Shown: positions 1 to 12,396, counted from the stretch's first letter. The stretch is DNA of 64,000 nt from Plasmodium relictum (GCF_900005765.1 NC_041680.1:186001-250000), one strand, 5' to 3'. Made by a program: numbers and translations. Notes: generated by a model not told the origin, from the sequence alone.

Positions 1-3000
1 AATGAAGAAATAGAAAAAGAAAAAAAATTAAAGGAAAAAAGAAAATTTGACATTTATGATGAATATGAATTACTGTTAAATAAAAAAAAAAAAAAAAATA
101 TAAATTTAGATAAAAGTAACAATAATACAACTATTAATGGAGATAAAGTAGCACCAAATTCTTTTAATAATATTATCGACAATAGAACATTTCATAACAA
201 TTATATTTTTAATGACTATGAATTTTTAAAAGAATATGTTTACAAAAATAATTTAGTAAGTGATGATATATTTTTTAAAAAAGAAGAAATAAATATAAAA
301 GAAATAAAAGAAAAAAAAAAGTTGTTAGATAGCAGTGAGGATATAAATGATTTCATCAAAATTTACGATTCTAATAATTTATATCCACCTATGTATGTGA
401 AAAAAGAAAATGAAAAAGAAAGAGAGGAAGAAAAGAGAAAAGAAAATTTAGAAAATGAACATGGAGTAAATTGTAAAAATTTTTTAAAAAAAAATAAAAA
501 AGAGTTCAGAAATTTGATGGAAAAATTATTATTAGAAATTAAAGAGGAAGATAAAATAATAAATGAAAAAAAAAAAATAGAAAAAATTAAAAAGGAATCA
601 ATCGAATCTGAAAAAAAAAAGGAATTAAAAATAAATTTCGATGAATCAGAAAATATAAATCTATCTATGAAACATGATACTATTGCATATGACTTGAATA
701 TAAAAAAAGAAAATATAACAAATAAAAATAAGATAAATTTTGTAGAAAAATATAGGGCCAAATATTTTTCTGAATTATTAACGGATGAATCTATTAATAG
801 AGAAGTTTTATTATGGTTAAAGCAATGGACTGATAGAATAAAAAAAGAAAAAAAAATACACCAAAATCAAAATAATGAAGAAAAAGTAGAATATGAAAAT
901 AATGATTTCCAAAGAATATTATTATTAGGTGGATCATCAGGAAAAGGAAAAACAACATTAGCATATGTTATTGCAAATCATTTTAAGTTTAACGTTATAG
1001 AAATAAATGGAAGTGATGATAGAAATAAAGAGACATTAATCCCATTTATTGAATCAGTAGTATGTATAAATTCTATTGGTACAAAGCCTAATTTATGTAT
1101 TATAGATGAAATTGATGGATTATCTAGTACATATCAAAATATTGAAGGTATAATGAAATTTCTTAATAAAAAAGATAAAAAAAATAGAAGTATTATTAAA
1201 AGACCAATTATATGTATATGTAATGACATATATCATAAAAGTTTGAAAGAATTAAGAAAAATTTGTAAGGTGGTTATTGTAGAGAATGTAAATATAGAAA
1301 TGTTAAAAACTAGAATAAATTATATTTGTGATAAGGAAAATATAAAAATAAGCAATGAAACTATTAATAAATTAATAGAAATATATAAGAGTGATGTTAG
1401 AGCTATTTTAAATACTATATATTTTCTAAGTATAGGTGCACAAAACCCTACTAACTATTTAAACTATTCAACAAATGATGATAAGAATGAAAACGGAGAT
1501 AAATTATTTAACAATAATATGAATTCAACAAATAAATGGAGTAAGCTAGAGCATGAAGATATAAGTAAACAAGATAGTAGTAATAAAAAAAAAAAAAAAA
1601 GTGAGAATGAAATAATCATAAATTTAGATTTATTAAATTCCTATTTATTTTATAAAGATGCAAACAATAATTATATTGAATTATTAAATATGATTTATGT
1701 AAAAAATAAAAATAAAAAAATAATAAGCAAATTATTAAAAGAGTGCCATAGTTTTTTTTATATTAATTTAGCAAATGAGTATAATTATTTACAAACTTAT
1801 TATTATATATATGATAATTTATTAAATATTCCTTTTAATGATTTTGAATTTTGTAAGTTAAGTTATTGTTTAGATTTCTTATCTTTTTGTGATAACATAG
1901 AGTATAAGCAGAAACAAGCATTAAATTATTCTTTACAAAAAACTCTTTATTATGTCGTATATTTATTTATAATAACTATACATTTAAATACGAATTCTCA
2001 TATTCAATATGTATTAATAAATAACAGTCACAGTAATTATTTTCGTAAAAAGCAAATTGACATTAAAAAAATGAAAGACAATTTTATAAATGAAAAATAT
2101 GGAGTTATAACATATAAGTATGTATATTCAAAAAATTTTTTCTTTGAAACAATAAATTATTTATTTTCTTTCTTTTATATGAATGAATTTTTTTTTAAAA
2201 ATGTACATTTATGGGGAAAGCAAACTTACTATAGAGAATTAGATTTACCTAAATATATCTTAGTTCCATATGAATATAAAGAAGTAAATAAATTTCAAGT
2301 TTTTTGTTTAAAAATTTTATATATAATGACACTATTCAATATTTCGTTTACAAATATATCTGTTTCTACGTTCTCTAATTCTCATACTAATAGTTTTTCA
2401 TATAAAAATTATAGAAATAACACAAACCAACAAAATAATGAAAAAACTAGCAATGTTCTTAATTCTCAAGTAGAAAAATCTTATGTATTTGATCCATTTG
2501 TTGATGATTTCCTAATTTTTGCTGATAAAAAATCAAATATATTTCCTATGTTTCATAATATGAATAAAAATACACAAATTAATTTAATTAGCAGTACCTT
2601 CAAATTTAAGACAAAAAATAATTTTTTAAATACAAATGTATGTGAAAGTTTGAATGAGTTAAAAAAGTGGATAAATAATAATTCAATTAATTTCAACGAA
2701 AAAAACAATTTAAATCAAATGCAAATTATTAAGGCATCTAAAAAGAATAACAGTAAAAAGTCTGCTTTCGAAGTTAATTATATATCAAATTTTGAGATAT
2801 CTTTAAGTGATATGATTTTAATTGCAAATCAAAACGGCTATAAAAAAACTTTTCAAAAATATTTTGAAAATATAGACACAAAGAAAAATGATGAAATAAA
2901 ATTAGTAAAAGAAGAAAATGTAAAAATGGGACAAAATATATTAAAAACAAAAATCCTTTGTAATAATCAAAATAATATTTTTACTTTATCTGAATTAATA

Positions 3001-3156
3001 GTTGAAGAAAAAGAATATATGAATAAAATTATAAATAAAGAAAAAAAAATTTATTTTTCAGGTAAATATGTTAAAACGAAAGGTTATTACAAAAATATAG
3101 AAGAGCGCTGTAATGCCGTTTTACAGCCATTAAATTTTTGTGTTTTTATGAAATAA
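1..3156 (+). CDS. CTF18: CTF18-like replication factor C clamp loader ATPase, 5' end outside the window
   Basis: The reading frame is open from base 1, so the start codon lies upstream; a TTG at 322 is only an internal codon. At least 1,051 residues are present, ending in TAA at 3154. The AAA+ core is clear. A Ctf18-type lead-in (VEKYRAKYFSELLTDE) is followed by a P-loop GGSSGKGKTT near nt 928 and a Walker B LCIIDEIDG near nt 1093. This order is typical of Ctf18, the large subunit of the alternative RFC that loads PCNA and supports sister-chromatid cohesion in the nucleus. The N-terminal third is Lys/Glu-rich low complexity, and Asn-rich inserts break up the region after the ATPase. The C terminus is hard to align by eye. 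RFC1 is the main alternative, but the lead-in and the SSGKGKTT loop favour CTF18. Confidence 0.85.
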   Translation, partial: NEEIEKEKKLKEKRKFDIYDEYELLLNKKKKKNINLDKSNNNTTINGDKVAPNSFNNIIDNRTFHNNYIFNDYEFLKEYVYKNNLVSDDIFFKKEEINIKEIKEKKKLLDSSEDINDFIKIYDSNNLYPPMYVKKENEKEREEEKRKENLENEHGVNCKNFLKKNKKEFRNLMEKLLLEIKEEDKIINEKKKIEKIKKESIESEKKKELKINFDESENINLSMKHDTIAYDLNIKKENITNKNKINFVEKYRAKYFSELLTDESINREVLLWLKQWTDRIKKEKKIHQNQNNEEKVEYENNDFQRILLLGGSSGKGKTTLAYVIANHFKFNVIEINGSDDRNKETLIPFIESVVCINSIGTKPNLCIIDEIDGLSSTYQNIEGIMKFLNKKDKKNRSIIKRPIICICNDIYHKSLKELRKICKVVIVENVNIEMLKTRINYICDKENIKISNETINKLIEIYKSDVRAILNTIYFLSIGAQNPTNYLNYSTNDDKNENGDKLFNNNMNSTNKWSKLEHEDISKQDSSNKKKKKSENEIIINLDLLNSYLFYKDANNNYIELLNMIYVKNKNKKIISKLLKECHSFFYINLANEYNYLQTYYYIYDNLLNIPFNDFEFCKLSYCLDFLSFCDNIEYKQKQALNYSLQKTLYYVVYLFIITIHLNTNSHIQYVLINNSHSNYFRKKQIDIKKMKDNFINEKYGVITYKYVYSKNFFFETINYLFSFFYMNEFFFKNVHLWGKQTYYRELDLPKYILVPYEYKEVNKFQVFCLKILYIMTLFNISFTNISVSTFSNSHTNSFSYKNYRNNTNQQNNEKTSNVLNSQVEKSYVFDPFVDDFLIFADKKSNIFPMFHNMNKNTQINLISSTFKFKTKNNFLNTNVCESLNELKKWINNNSINFNEKNNLNQMQIIKASKKNNSKKSAFEVNYISNFEISLSDMILIANQNGYKKTFQKYFENIDTKKNDEIKLVKEENVKMGQNILKTKILCNNQNNIFTLSELIVEEKEYMNKIINKEKKIYFSGKYVKTKGYYKNIEERCNAVLQPLNFCVFMK

Positions 3157-3944
3157 ATAAAGAAAAATATATACACATATATATATTGTTAATAAGAATT
3201 TTTCAATTATAATAAAAATAAAGATACGTCGTATAATTTTTAAGTTAATGATTCTTATTATTTAATAAAAAATAAAATTATCAATTTTCTGTTTAGTATA
3301 TTATCTCTTTTTATTTTAATAAAAATTTTACTTTTTCTTTATGTATATATTTAAACTTTTTTTTTTTGTTCTTTTTTTTGTTTTTTTATATCTTGCATTC
3401 AATTTTTAAATTACATTATCACTATGGAGAAAATTTAAATTGCTCAAAAAAAAAAAAATTTTTTAATATTATAAATTTTTTTAAATTTACCCTTTTCATT
3501 TTTGTATTTAAATTCTAAAAAAAAAAAAAAAAGAAAAAAATGACGATAGCAAAAAATGGTATTGTTTACTAATTTTTTAAAAAAAAAGATTTATAATGAT
3601 AAAATAATGAAAGATGGTAATAAATTAATAATAATAATGTAACAATAAAAATTTATTATTTTAATTTATAGTATAACAGGTCAAGTATAGAATGACACAA
3701 ATATTTTAACTATATGTATAACTTTATTTATTTCGTTTTTCATTATTTTAATTTTATATAAAAAAAAAAAAATATATGAAATTTATATTTAGAAACTATA
3801 ATTTAAAGACAAGAAAAATATCAATATATGAAATATTGATATTTTTTTTGTTGTATTTTTTTTATATTCTTTTATATTAAAATAAGAAATTTTTGTCCTT
3901 TTTTTTTTTTAATAATATATATTTGAAAGCAATTTAATAGAAAA
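3157..3944. other. Intergenic region
   Basis: AT-rich spacer between the CTF18 stop and the first ATG of the small spliced gene. It holds only poly-A/poly-T runs and short open frames without coding character. It must contain the CTF18 3' UTR and probably the promoter of the next gene, but I recognise no specific site. Confidence 0.6.
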
Positions 3945-4086
3945 ATGGAAAATAATAAAATTATAAAATTGAAAAACAATTTGAATACATTTGAAATGTT
4001 TATGAATCAATATATTGTAAAATATAAAAATAGTAAAGTCTGCTATTTGTGTAAAGTAAAAAAAAGAGAAAAAAAAAACATTCAAA

Positions 4087-4131
<45 letters not shown>

Positions 4132-4922
4132 TTTATTTTTTTTTTAAATTTGAAGAATAAGATAAATAATAATCATATAGAAAAAATGGAAAATATTTGT
4201 CCAAAAATGTGGAAATATTTTCATGGAATAATTAATCAACCGCAATGTCCTTTACAAAGGTTTTTTTTTTTTTTTAAAAAGAAAAAAAAAAGATTTATAG
4301 TTTAAAAAAATAATTTTTTATTCACTATTTTTTATCTAAGATAGACACATAATATATGCGAATATTTATTTTTTACATAGTTTTGGAAAAGTATTAAAAG
4401 TAAAAGATTTAAGGTTTGAAGAATTAGAGATATATAAAGATAGTTTACAAAGGAAGTAAAAAGTAAAAGAAAAGGATTTAATAAATAATAATTTAAATTT
4501 TTTAGTGTTATCTCTTTTTTTTTTTTTGGTATTTATTCTAATGTAACCTTTTTTCTTTTTAAAGATATTCTCATTAATTATTAAACTATAAAAATTTTAG
4601 TAAAATATGAGTTTTAAAAAAAATACCTATTAAAATAAATATTGAATATAAATTTAAAACAATACATGTATGCTTATAGATATAATAAGTAAATAATTTA
4701 TGAATATTAAATTTTTTTTCTTATTTTCATATTTTTAATGTAGCAAATTTTAATTTATGTTACATTTTTTTTTAAATTTTAGAATAAAAGAAAATAATAA
4801 AATAGTTTTTTAAATTTAAATAATTGATTTTAAATAAAATAATTTCACATGTAACAATTTTATTTAATTAAAATAATTAAAAAATTTATAAAATTACAAA
4901 TATTTTTATTTGCAAAATGAAT

Positions 4923-4955
<33 letters not shown>

Positions 4956-5530
4956 TCTTTATTACAACTAATAAAACTGAATTGCATCATATTATATTTT
5001 GTTTCTAGGAAATTTCATGTGCAATTTTTCTTCTTTTTTTTTTTGGAATTTTAAATATTTAAAAATGTATCATTGAACATAATAGCGTATATTTTGTATT
5101 TTTTTCCTTAATATATAAATTGCTTCATTTTACCCTGTATATAATTTCATAAAAATATTGATAATCCATTTTCATTTTATATATAATTTTTTTTAATATA
5201 TGTTGAAGGGAAATTTTTTACGTAATCTTCTTTTTTGTTACAATTTTTTCTGAAAACTTTAAGTATTCTTTAAAAGTTGAATTATATAATATTTGTGTTT
5301 AATTTCCAGAAATTTTGAAAAAGAAAATTTTTTTTTACATCTTTTTATAGATTGTGACAGAAATATACTACATTTTATTATTACAAAATGGTATGCATAT
5401 ATATATAATATATTTTTAGAATACTTGAAATTAAAATTAATTATAATATATACAAAAGAATAAAAATATTATTTACAAAGTATATTTCTTTTTATATATA
5501 TACAGTTTTATTCTCAAGATTTATGAATGA
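3945..5530 (+). CDS. Small five-exon gene, conserved-looking protein of unknown function
   Basis: My model joins 3945..4032, 4181..4259, 4381..4455, 5310..5390 and 5506..5530, total 348 nt, giving 115 residues. All junctions keep the phase and use GT/AG. Exon 1 starts MENNKIIKLKNN. Exon 2 encodes ENICPKMWKYFHG and ends before a weak GTTTTT donor. Exon 3 encodes FGKVLKVKDLRFEELEIYKD. Exon 4 encodes ENFFLHLFIDCDRNILHF and ends with a strong GTATGC donor. Exon 5 is short and stops at TGA. Residue use outside the low-complexity start is mixed (C, W, P, H, G), unlike random AT-rich frames. The first three exons could instead end in frame at TAA 4457, giving 81 residues. The 854-nt intron 3 is long for this genome, so a missed exon or two separate genes are possible. 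I do not recognise the family. Confidence 0.45.
4091..4125. repeat. (TA)n microsatellite inside an intron
   Basis: A run of about 17 TA units lies within the proposed first intron of the small spliced gene. Reading through it makes a misleading 71-codon open frame (3945-4160) whose tail is only Ile/Tyr repeats. Confidence 0.85.
4925..4954. repeat. Poly-T homopolymer, about 30 nt
   Basis: An uninterrupted T run in the proposed long intron 3 of the small spliced gene. It is among the longest homopolymers in the window, and its exact length is prone to sequencing error. Confidence 0.85.
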
Positions 5531-7171
5531 AACCTTTTTTTTAGCTTTATATATAATAATGTATATAAAGGATGTCATTTTTTTTTTTTTTTTTTTTGAA
5601 TCATTTTTTTGTTCTTTTTTATATTTTGCACACAAAAAGAAATTTTGTTTTTTCTTAAATTAGTATATATTAATATTTATTTAATATTTGTCTTATTTAA
5701 ATTTTTATTTTTTTGAAACTTTCTTGTCTATAATTAGATTTTATTAAAAATATTTTTTCCTTTTTCTTAAAAAAAAGGAGTATTATAAAAATGTGAGAGA
5801 AAAATAAAAATAGAAAAAATATAACTAGGTTTTTTTTTTTTTTTTTCATTTTGTTTAAAAAACAACTTTAAGAGAATATTTAAGTTATATAAAGAGAAAA
5901 TGAAAAAAAGGAGTTTGCATTTTTAAATCAATTTTTTATGCACAAAGAATGCACACCATCTTTTTTTTTTTTTTTGTTTTTTTTTCTTAATTTTAAAAAT
6001 ACAGAAAAAAGGAATAAAAAAAAGTTACATATATTATAATTTTATGAGAAAATATGCCATTTATTTTTTTTTCTCTTATTTTTGTTTTTATTTAAAATAT
6101 AATTCTTATTAAAAGAAGTTCATGCTTTAAGTATTTATATAAGAATAAGAATATATATAATTTTTTTTTCTGTCTAATTTGGTTGCTTATTTTTTTAAAT
6201 ATTATACTAGACAATAAAGTATTATTTAATTTTTACATTTTTTCTTTATAGTTTGATAATTATTACTTTAATTTTTATTTTTTATTGAATTTTATACTAT
6301 TTTTAATTTTTTTTTTTTTTTTTTTTTGGTATTAGATTTGTATATGGCAAAAAAAAAAAAAAAGAAAAGAAAAAATAATTATTTGTTATTTTGATATTTT
6401 ATTTAATTTATTATTTTTAATTTAATTTTTTTTTCTATTAATCTTTTTAGAATACATGTTTTCTTAAATGCTTTAGACATGATATATAATGGGATTCTAC
6501 TTTAAAACTTTTAATTTTTGATAAAGATTAACTCAGAATTTGAAAATTTCATACAAAAAGAATAACGAAATAAAAAAATTATAAATAAATTTATTAAAGA
6601 CAGATTTAGTTATATTTCTTCAACATAAAGATATATTTTCATTTATTATAGCCTTTTTTTTTTTTTTTTATATATACATATATTATTAAACAAAAAAGTT
6701 TAACAAATAAGAAGATATATATGAAATTAGACATCTTTATATTTTTCTTTTATTTCTCCAATGCATATTTTTAATTTTTTTTTCTATGTATAAATTTTTT
6801 TCTAAAGGGCATATTCTTTAAAGAATAAAAAAAATGTGATAAAGATAATATACCATATATAAGATTTACTTTTATATTTATACATTATTAAATCATTTTT
6901 ATTAAACTAAGGAAATAGGGTGTTTTATTTATTTTTACATATGTTATTTTATTTTTTAAATTTCTTTTTTTTTTTTTTGTGATTAAAAAAAATTACATAA
7001 TTATATTTTTATAATTACTACTATTAAATATAATTTTATAATTCTATTATTAAAGTAATTTTATTATTCGTTTTTTACAACAGTTACAGTTAAAAAAAAA
7101 ATCTTTATAGTTTGATATTTATTATTTTTTTTTTTTAAATATGTATATATTTTTAAATAATGAATTAAAAA
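5531..7171. other. Intergenic, upstream of the kinesin-8 gene
   Basis: About 1.6 kb of AT-rich DNA with many T10-T20 runs. It presumably holds the kinesin promoter and 5' UTR. I see no convincing open frame, no GTAC or TGCATGC-type AP2 site, and no centromere-like block. Confidence 0.6.
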
Positions 7172-10100
7172 ATGGGAAGTGTAAATAATAAAAAAACAGA
7201 ATCATATGATGCAAGCAAATGGTCACATAAAGAAGTAAATAATGCTAATAATTTAAAAAATTATGATTTATTACCTATTTCTAATTTAGAGGAAATGTTA
7301 ATATCAAATAGAACAACAGAAAATGAAAATGAAAATGAGAATGAGGAAATGACAGGAGAATTTTTTTCTTCTTCAGATTTTTCTACGAAAATGTGTGATA
7401 AAAATGTAAATTATTTTGAAAATGATAATAATGATTTACTTAATAAAAGTATAAAAACATATAATGCAAAAGATAAAGAAATAAAAAAATTTGAGAATAA
7501 TGGAAATAACCAAGATAAAAAGGAGAATAATAATTACTATAAAGAAGGTGAAGATAATAATGATAATAAAACATATTCCGATAATATAGAAAGTAGGAAT
7601 GTAAAAAATGATTTCTATAAAAAAATGGAAAGTAAAAATGAAGTTAAGAAAACAAATAATCAAATAAATGAAAATATCATGAAAATATTTATAAATAGTA
7701 TAAAAAATAACATTGAAAATGATGATTATACAACTCAATGTTATGACGAAAAAAAGTTATCTCCATTATATAGGAATAAATTAGAAAATTTAAGTGAGTC
7801 TTTTAATGATGTAATAAAAGATCAAGATTTTAGCTCAGTTGATGAATTAATGAAAGATATAAAATTTTTTAATAATTCAATGCAAACAATATCTTCAACA
7901 AATAATTTGTCATTTCATAACAATATATCAAAAATGTATTCAGAATTAGCTTCTAATAAAAATTTAGAATCTCTTAATAATCTTTATAAAGATTCCCTTT
8001 GTAATAATGTAGAAAAGGAAAATTCCCAAAAATGTTCTTTACATGATGAATTGACAGAAAAAGAAGAAAAAGGTATTCCAGATGAATCCATTGAAAATAA
8101 TTCTTTAAAAATTTTTAATACTACTATGAATTATCTGAGTAAAGAATTTTTGTATGACATGCCAAAAAGTAGATGCAATTCTAATTCTAATTCTAATGAA
8201 ATGGATGAATTACATCAAAGGGAGATTGAAAAAAAAAAAAATGTACAAGATAGTGAAGTAAACAGAACAAAATTAAATATAAATGAAATAAGCCCATTAA
8301 ATTTAAGAAAAAATGAGGTAAATAATATTTCTTCTAATCAATGGGATAAAATGAAAAAGAGTTTTCATGATATTGAAAATAACTTAATAGATTTAAACAA
8401 GTTAAAGTTAGAAACTTGTGAAAAAAATTTACATAAAATTGGTGATGAAGATTTATTAATAAAAGGAAAATCTTCCAATTTCAATTATGTGAACAGTGAT
8501 TTAGCAAATTTCAACTATGCCAATAGCGATTTTCCAAGCTTAGATTACACTGAAGTTAATTCACAAAAATTAGAATTAACAAAAAGTAATTCACCCAACT
8601 TTAATTTTGCAAAAATTGATTCCCCTAATTTGAACTATTTGAGTAGTGATTCACCTAAAGTTAATTTTGCAAAAAACAATTCATCAAATTTTAATTATAT
8701 AAATAATGATTTACAAACTAATTTGGATTTAGTTAAAACTAGTACTCCAATTTTACATCCTATGAATAATAAATCTCCAAATTTAAATTTCGTAAAAATA
8801 GATTCTCCTAAGTTAAATTTCTTGAAAAATGATTTATCAAATATAAAAATTCCAAAGAATGAATCATCAAAATTAGAATCAGGTAAAGTAAGTACTGTGA
8901 AAATGAAGTCTCCAAAAAACATTAACAAAATATGTAGTAAAGCAGTAATAGGTTCTCCTAAGGCAATAAAAATGAAGAGTAAAGTAAATGAAAATGTAAA
9001 AACACCAAAAATGATGAAAAGAAATAGTGATAATAACACAATTAAAATAGATAATAGGATAAATACCGCTACAGCAAATACTACTTCACATACTCAAAAT
9101 TTCGCGAATATTTCTAATAACACAAATATACATGGTAAAATAAGTAAGAATGAAAAAAATGCATTAGGTGGTGAAAAAGATATAACTTATAATATGAATG
9201 TTGTAATAAGATGTAGACCAATGAGTATAGCTGAAAAAAATGACGGAGCAAAGAATGTAATAAAAATTTTAGATAACAAAATGGTAGTATTGCTAGATCC
9301 GTCAGATAATTCCGATAATGTATTGAGACAAAATAGAAGTAGAGAAAAAAAATATGTTTTTGATTATGCTTTTGATGAAAATAGTTCCCAAGAAGATGTA
9401 TATAACAATAGTGTGAAATGTTTAATTGATGCAGTAATAAAAGGATATAATTCTACTGTTTTTGCTTACGGAGCAACAGGTGCCGGAAAGACGCACACTA
9501 TTATTGGATATAAGAACGAACCTGGAATTATGATGATGATATTAAAAGATTTATTTGAGAAAATAAAAAGTTTAGAAGTGCTAAATGAATATAAAGTAAA
9601 ATGCTCTTTTATTGAAATATATAATGAAAATATATGTGATTTATTGAATCCATCTAGTGAATATTTAGATTTAAGAGAAGATCCGATTAAAGGAGTAACT
9701 GTTTCTAACATTTTTGAGGTATGCACTACATCTGTGGAAGAAATAATGGAATTAATTCATACTGGAAATAGAAATAGAACACAAGAGCCGACAGATGCAA
9801 ATAAAACAAGTTCAAGAAGTCATGGAGTATTACAAGTAATAGTTGAAGAAACAGAAAAAGGGCAAGGCATTTATCAACAGACGAAAAGAGGAAAACTATG
9901 TGTAATCGATTTAGCTGGAAGTGAAAGAGCTAGCCAAACTAACAATAAAGGAATGAGAATGTTAGAGGGAGCAAATATTAATAGATCCTTATTAGCTTTA
10001 GGTAATGTAATAAATGCATTAGTATTAAGAAGTAAAGGATCAAGTAAATCTAATTTCATTCCGTTTCGTGATAGTAAATTAACTAGATTATTAAAAGATT

Positions 10101-11807
10101 CATTAGGAGGAAATTGCAAAACTGTTATGATAGCTAATATTAGCCCATCTCATTTGTCATATGAAGATACTCATAATACTTTAAAATATGCAAATAGAGC
10201 AAAAAATATAAAAAATATTGTTACATCTAACTCAATTGTTGTTAAACATCATCTCACCATGTATATTGATGTTATTGAAAAATTAAAAAATGAAATAGAG
10301 TTTTTAAAAGAACAATTAAATGAAAAAGAAAAAGTGAATGAGTATATGAGTACCAGTTCAACAAACTATGACTATTATGATATCATAAAGGATTATGAAA
10401 AAAATTATTCTAAAGAAGAATTAATAAATATTATATGCAATTTAAAAAAGGAAAATCAGAAACTGAAATTATGTGATCATAATGATAATAATAATAATGG
10501 AAATAGCAAAGTATGCGATGATACATATAACGAATTTTCTGTAGAAGAAATTTCTAAATATAAAGAAGAAATGACTAATTTAAAATTAATGAATGAAAAA
10601 TTATTTTTGGATAATAAAAAATTCCAAATAAAATTACAAGAGTATATGCAAATTTCTCAAAATTTAAAATCATTAAATGAAGAATATAAAAAACAAATTG
10701 ATGGATTTAAAATTATGATTTACAATCATGATGTTAATCATATTCAAATAAAAAAAAAATTAGACGATTTAAAAAAGAAATATACTCAATTAAAGGTTAT
10801 AAAAAAAAAAAAAAAACATGAGAAATGAATATACCATTCTATTAATATTTCATTTCAAAGATATAAACATTTATTTATCTTTATTGTTTTTATTTTATAT
10901 TAAATTTCTTTTTTTATATTATTTAGGAAAATACAGGGGATAAAGAAAATGACGATATTTTTGAAAAATGGAAAAATGAATTAACAAAAGTAAAAAGAAA
11001 TATATTTTTCTGTATTTTTTTTTTAATATATAACCTCTTTTTATTAAATAATTCCTATAAAATAATTTATTTATTTTTTTTTTTTTATAAGCTTTTAAAT
11101 GAAAGAAAAAAAATTAAAATGATTGTTTTAGACATAGAGAGAAAACTAATTGAAAATAATGAAATGAGAATAAAAAAAATTTCGGATGATGATATTAAAA
11201 TATTGCAGGAAAATGTAATTTTTTAAATATATATATATATATATATATATATAATAAATTATTTTATAAAAAAAAATTTAATTTTAATTTTTCATTTCTA
11301 GAAGGATAAGATGGATCAACAGTTAAGGAATAATATTTCTCAGACGAATAATTTAATAAAAGAGTTACCAATTAAAATAAAAGATGAACAAATGAAAAAT
11401 TTTTTATATCTATTTTATACTAACAAAGTGTTGCTACAAGAAAAAGAAGAACTACAAGTAATTAATGAAAATTACATAAATAGAAAAGTTAAATAGTTCA
11501 AAATTTTGTAATCATAGTTAATATTATATTTATAACAAAAAAAAAAAAAAAAAGATAATAATTAAAACAAAATTATGGTTTTGTTGTCCGTTATAAATTA
11601 CGAACTGAGAAATTTTTTATACAAATATATAATAATTTTAACAATAATTATATAAAAAAGAATAATAAAAAATAAATATGAATAATAAAAAATTTTTAGG
11701 AATTTTTTGAATTGTCATCTACTATAATTGGCCAAAAAGAAAGACAAATTGAAGAATTAAGAGATCAGCTAAAAATGATAGATGCTCCTGTTTTATCAAA
11801 AAAATAA
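7172..11807 (+). CDS. Kinesin-8 family motor protein (kinesin-8B-like)
   Basis: Five exons: 7172..10795, 10927..10989, 11092..11214, 11302..11457 and 11700..11807, giving about 1,357 residues. A later donor at 11488 would add ten residues (VINENYINRK). Residues 1-670 are an Asn/Ser/Lys-rich extension. The motor domain follows, starting near MNVVIRCRPMS. It has P-loop GATGAGKT (near residue 767), switch I SSRSHG and switch II DLAGSE (near residue 912), then a neck and coiled-coil tail spread over the short exons. Kinesin-8 motors act at microtubule plus ends. In Plasmodium the two kinesin-8 proteins serve male gamete axoneme assembly (8B) and spindle or oocyst division (8X). The large N-terminal extension and the syntenic place next to the AK6 kinase favour 8B. 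A degenerate repeat array lies in the extension. Confidence 0.88.
8470..8890 (+). repeat. Degenerate coding repeat in the kinesin N-terminal extension
   Basis: Around 12 copies of a 10-12 residue unit, roughly S-P-N-[FL]-N-[FY]-x-K-x-D, run through the kinesin extension (residues about 434-575). Examples are SPNFNFAKID, SPNLNYLSSD, SPKVNFAKNN, SPNLNFVKID and SPKLNFLKND. Copies differ at DNA level, so this is an old array. Many carry an SP dipeptide. Confidence 0.75.
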
Positions 11808-12396
11808 AAAATTTATAAGACTCATATATATATGTGAAAAATGACAAAAATGATAAATATATACTTATATATATTATGCCATAGAATATTTACTTTAGGG
11901 ATAAAAAAAATGAACTTTATTTTATTTTTTTTTTTTTGTATTTATTAATACACTTATATAATTTTACATCAAAACAATTTGTTATTTTTTTATAGTAATA
12001 TGATTATTTTATACTTCTTTTCATTGTTTCTATTTAATTCATTTTTGAAAAAAATTTAAAAAAAAAATTTTCTTTATAATTAAAATATATATAATAATAC
12101 GTATCTCTATAATAGTAAAAAAAAAAAAATTCTTAAATTAGAAACATTTTGTAATGAATACTATTAAGACGAGCAAAAACGAATATAAAAAAAATTGAAA
12201 ATGTAGCTTCAAAATAAATACAATATAAAAAAATATTGAGAAAAAAAAAATAAAAATAAAATATAATAAATATATTAAGTAAAAAAAAAAAAAAAAATGA
12301 AATAAAATAAAATAAAAAAGGTAAAAAAAAAAAAAAAAAAAAAATGAAATAATATAAAAAAAGATAAAATAGTATAAAAGAATATAAAAGTAAATA
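11808..12396. other. Intergenic region
   Basis: Spacer between the kinesin stop and the AK6 start. The last 150 bases before the AK6 ATG are almost pure A with scattered T, G or C, as is common for Plasmodium 5' leaders. The antisense open frame at 12138-12416 is just Phe/Tyr/Ile from this A-rich leader. Confidence 0.6.

Noticed and set aside
363..761. Antisense open frame inside CTF18
   Set aside because: Phe/Ser/Ile-rich mirror of Lys/Glu-rich coding sequence; a shadow frame.
4460..7171. Possible centromere, given the AT-rich stretch
   Set aside because: It contains many G/C-bearing words, exon-like sequence and no regular tandem array; Plasmodium centromeres are about 2 kb of almost pure A/T with repeats.
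8695..9039. Antisense open frames inside the kinesin gene (also 7436-7738, 9466-9726, 9874-10119)
   Set aside because: Mirror images of low-complexity or conserved motor codons on the real strand; no family character.
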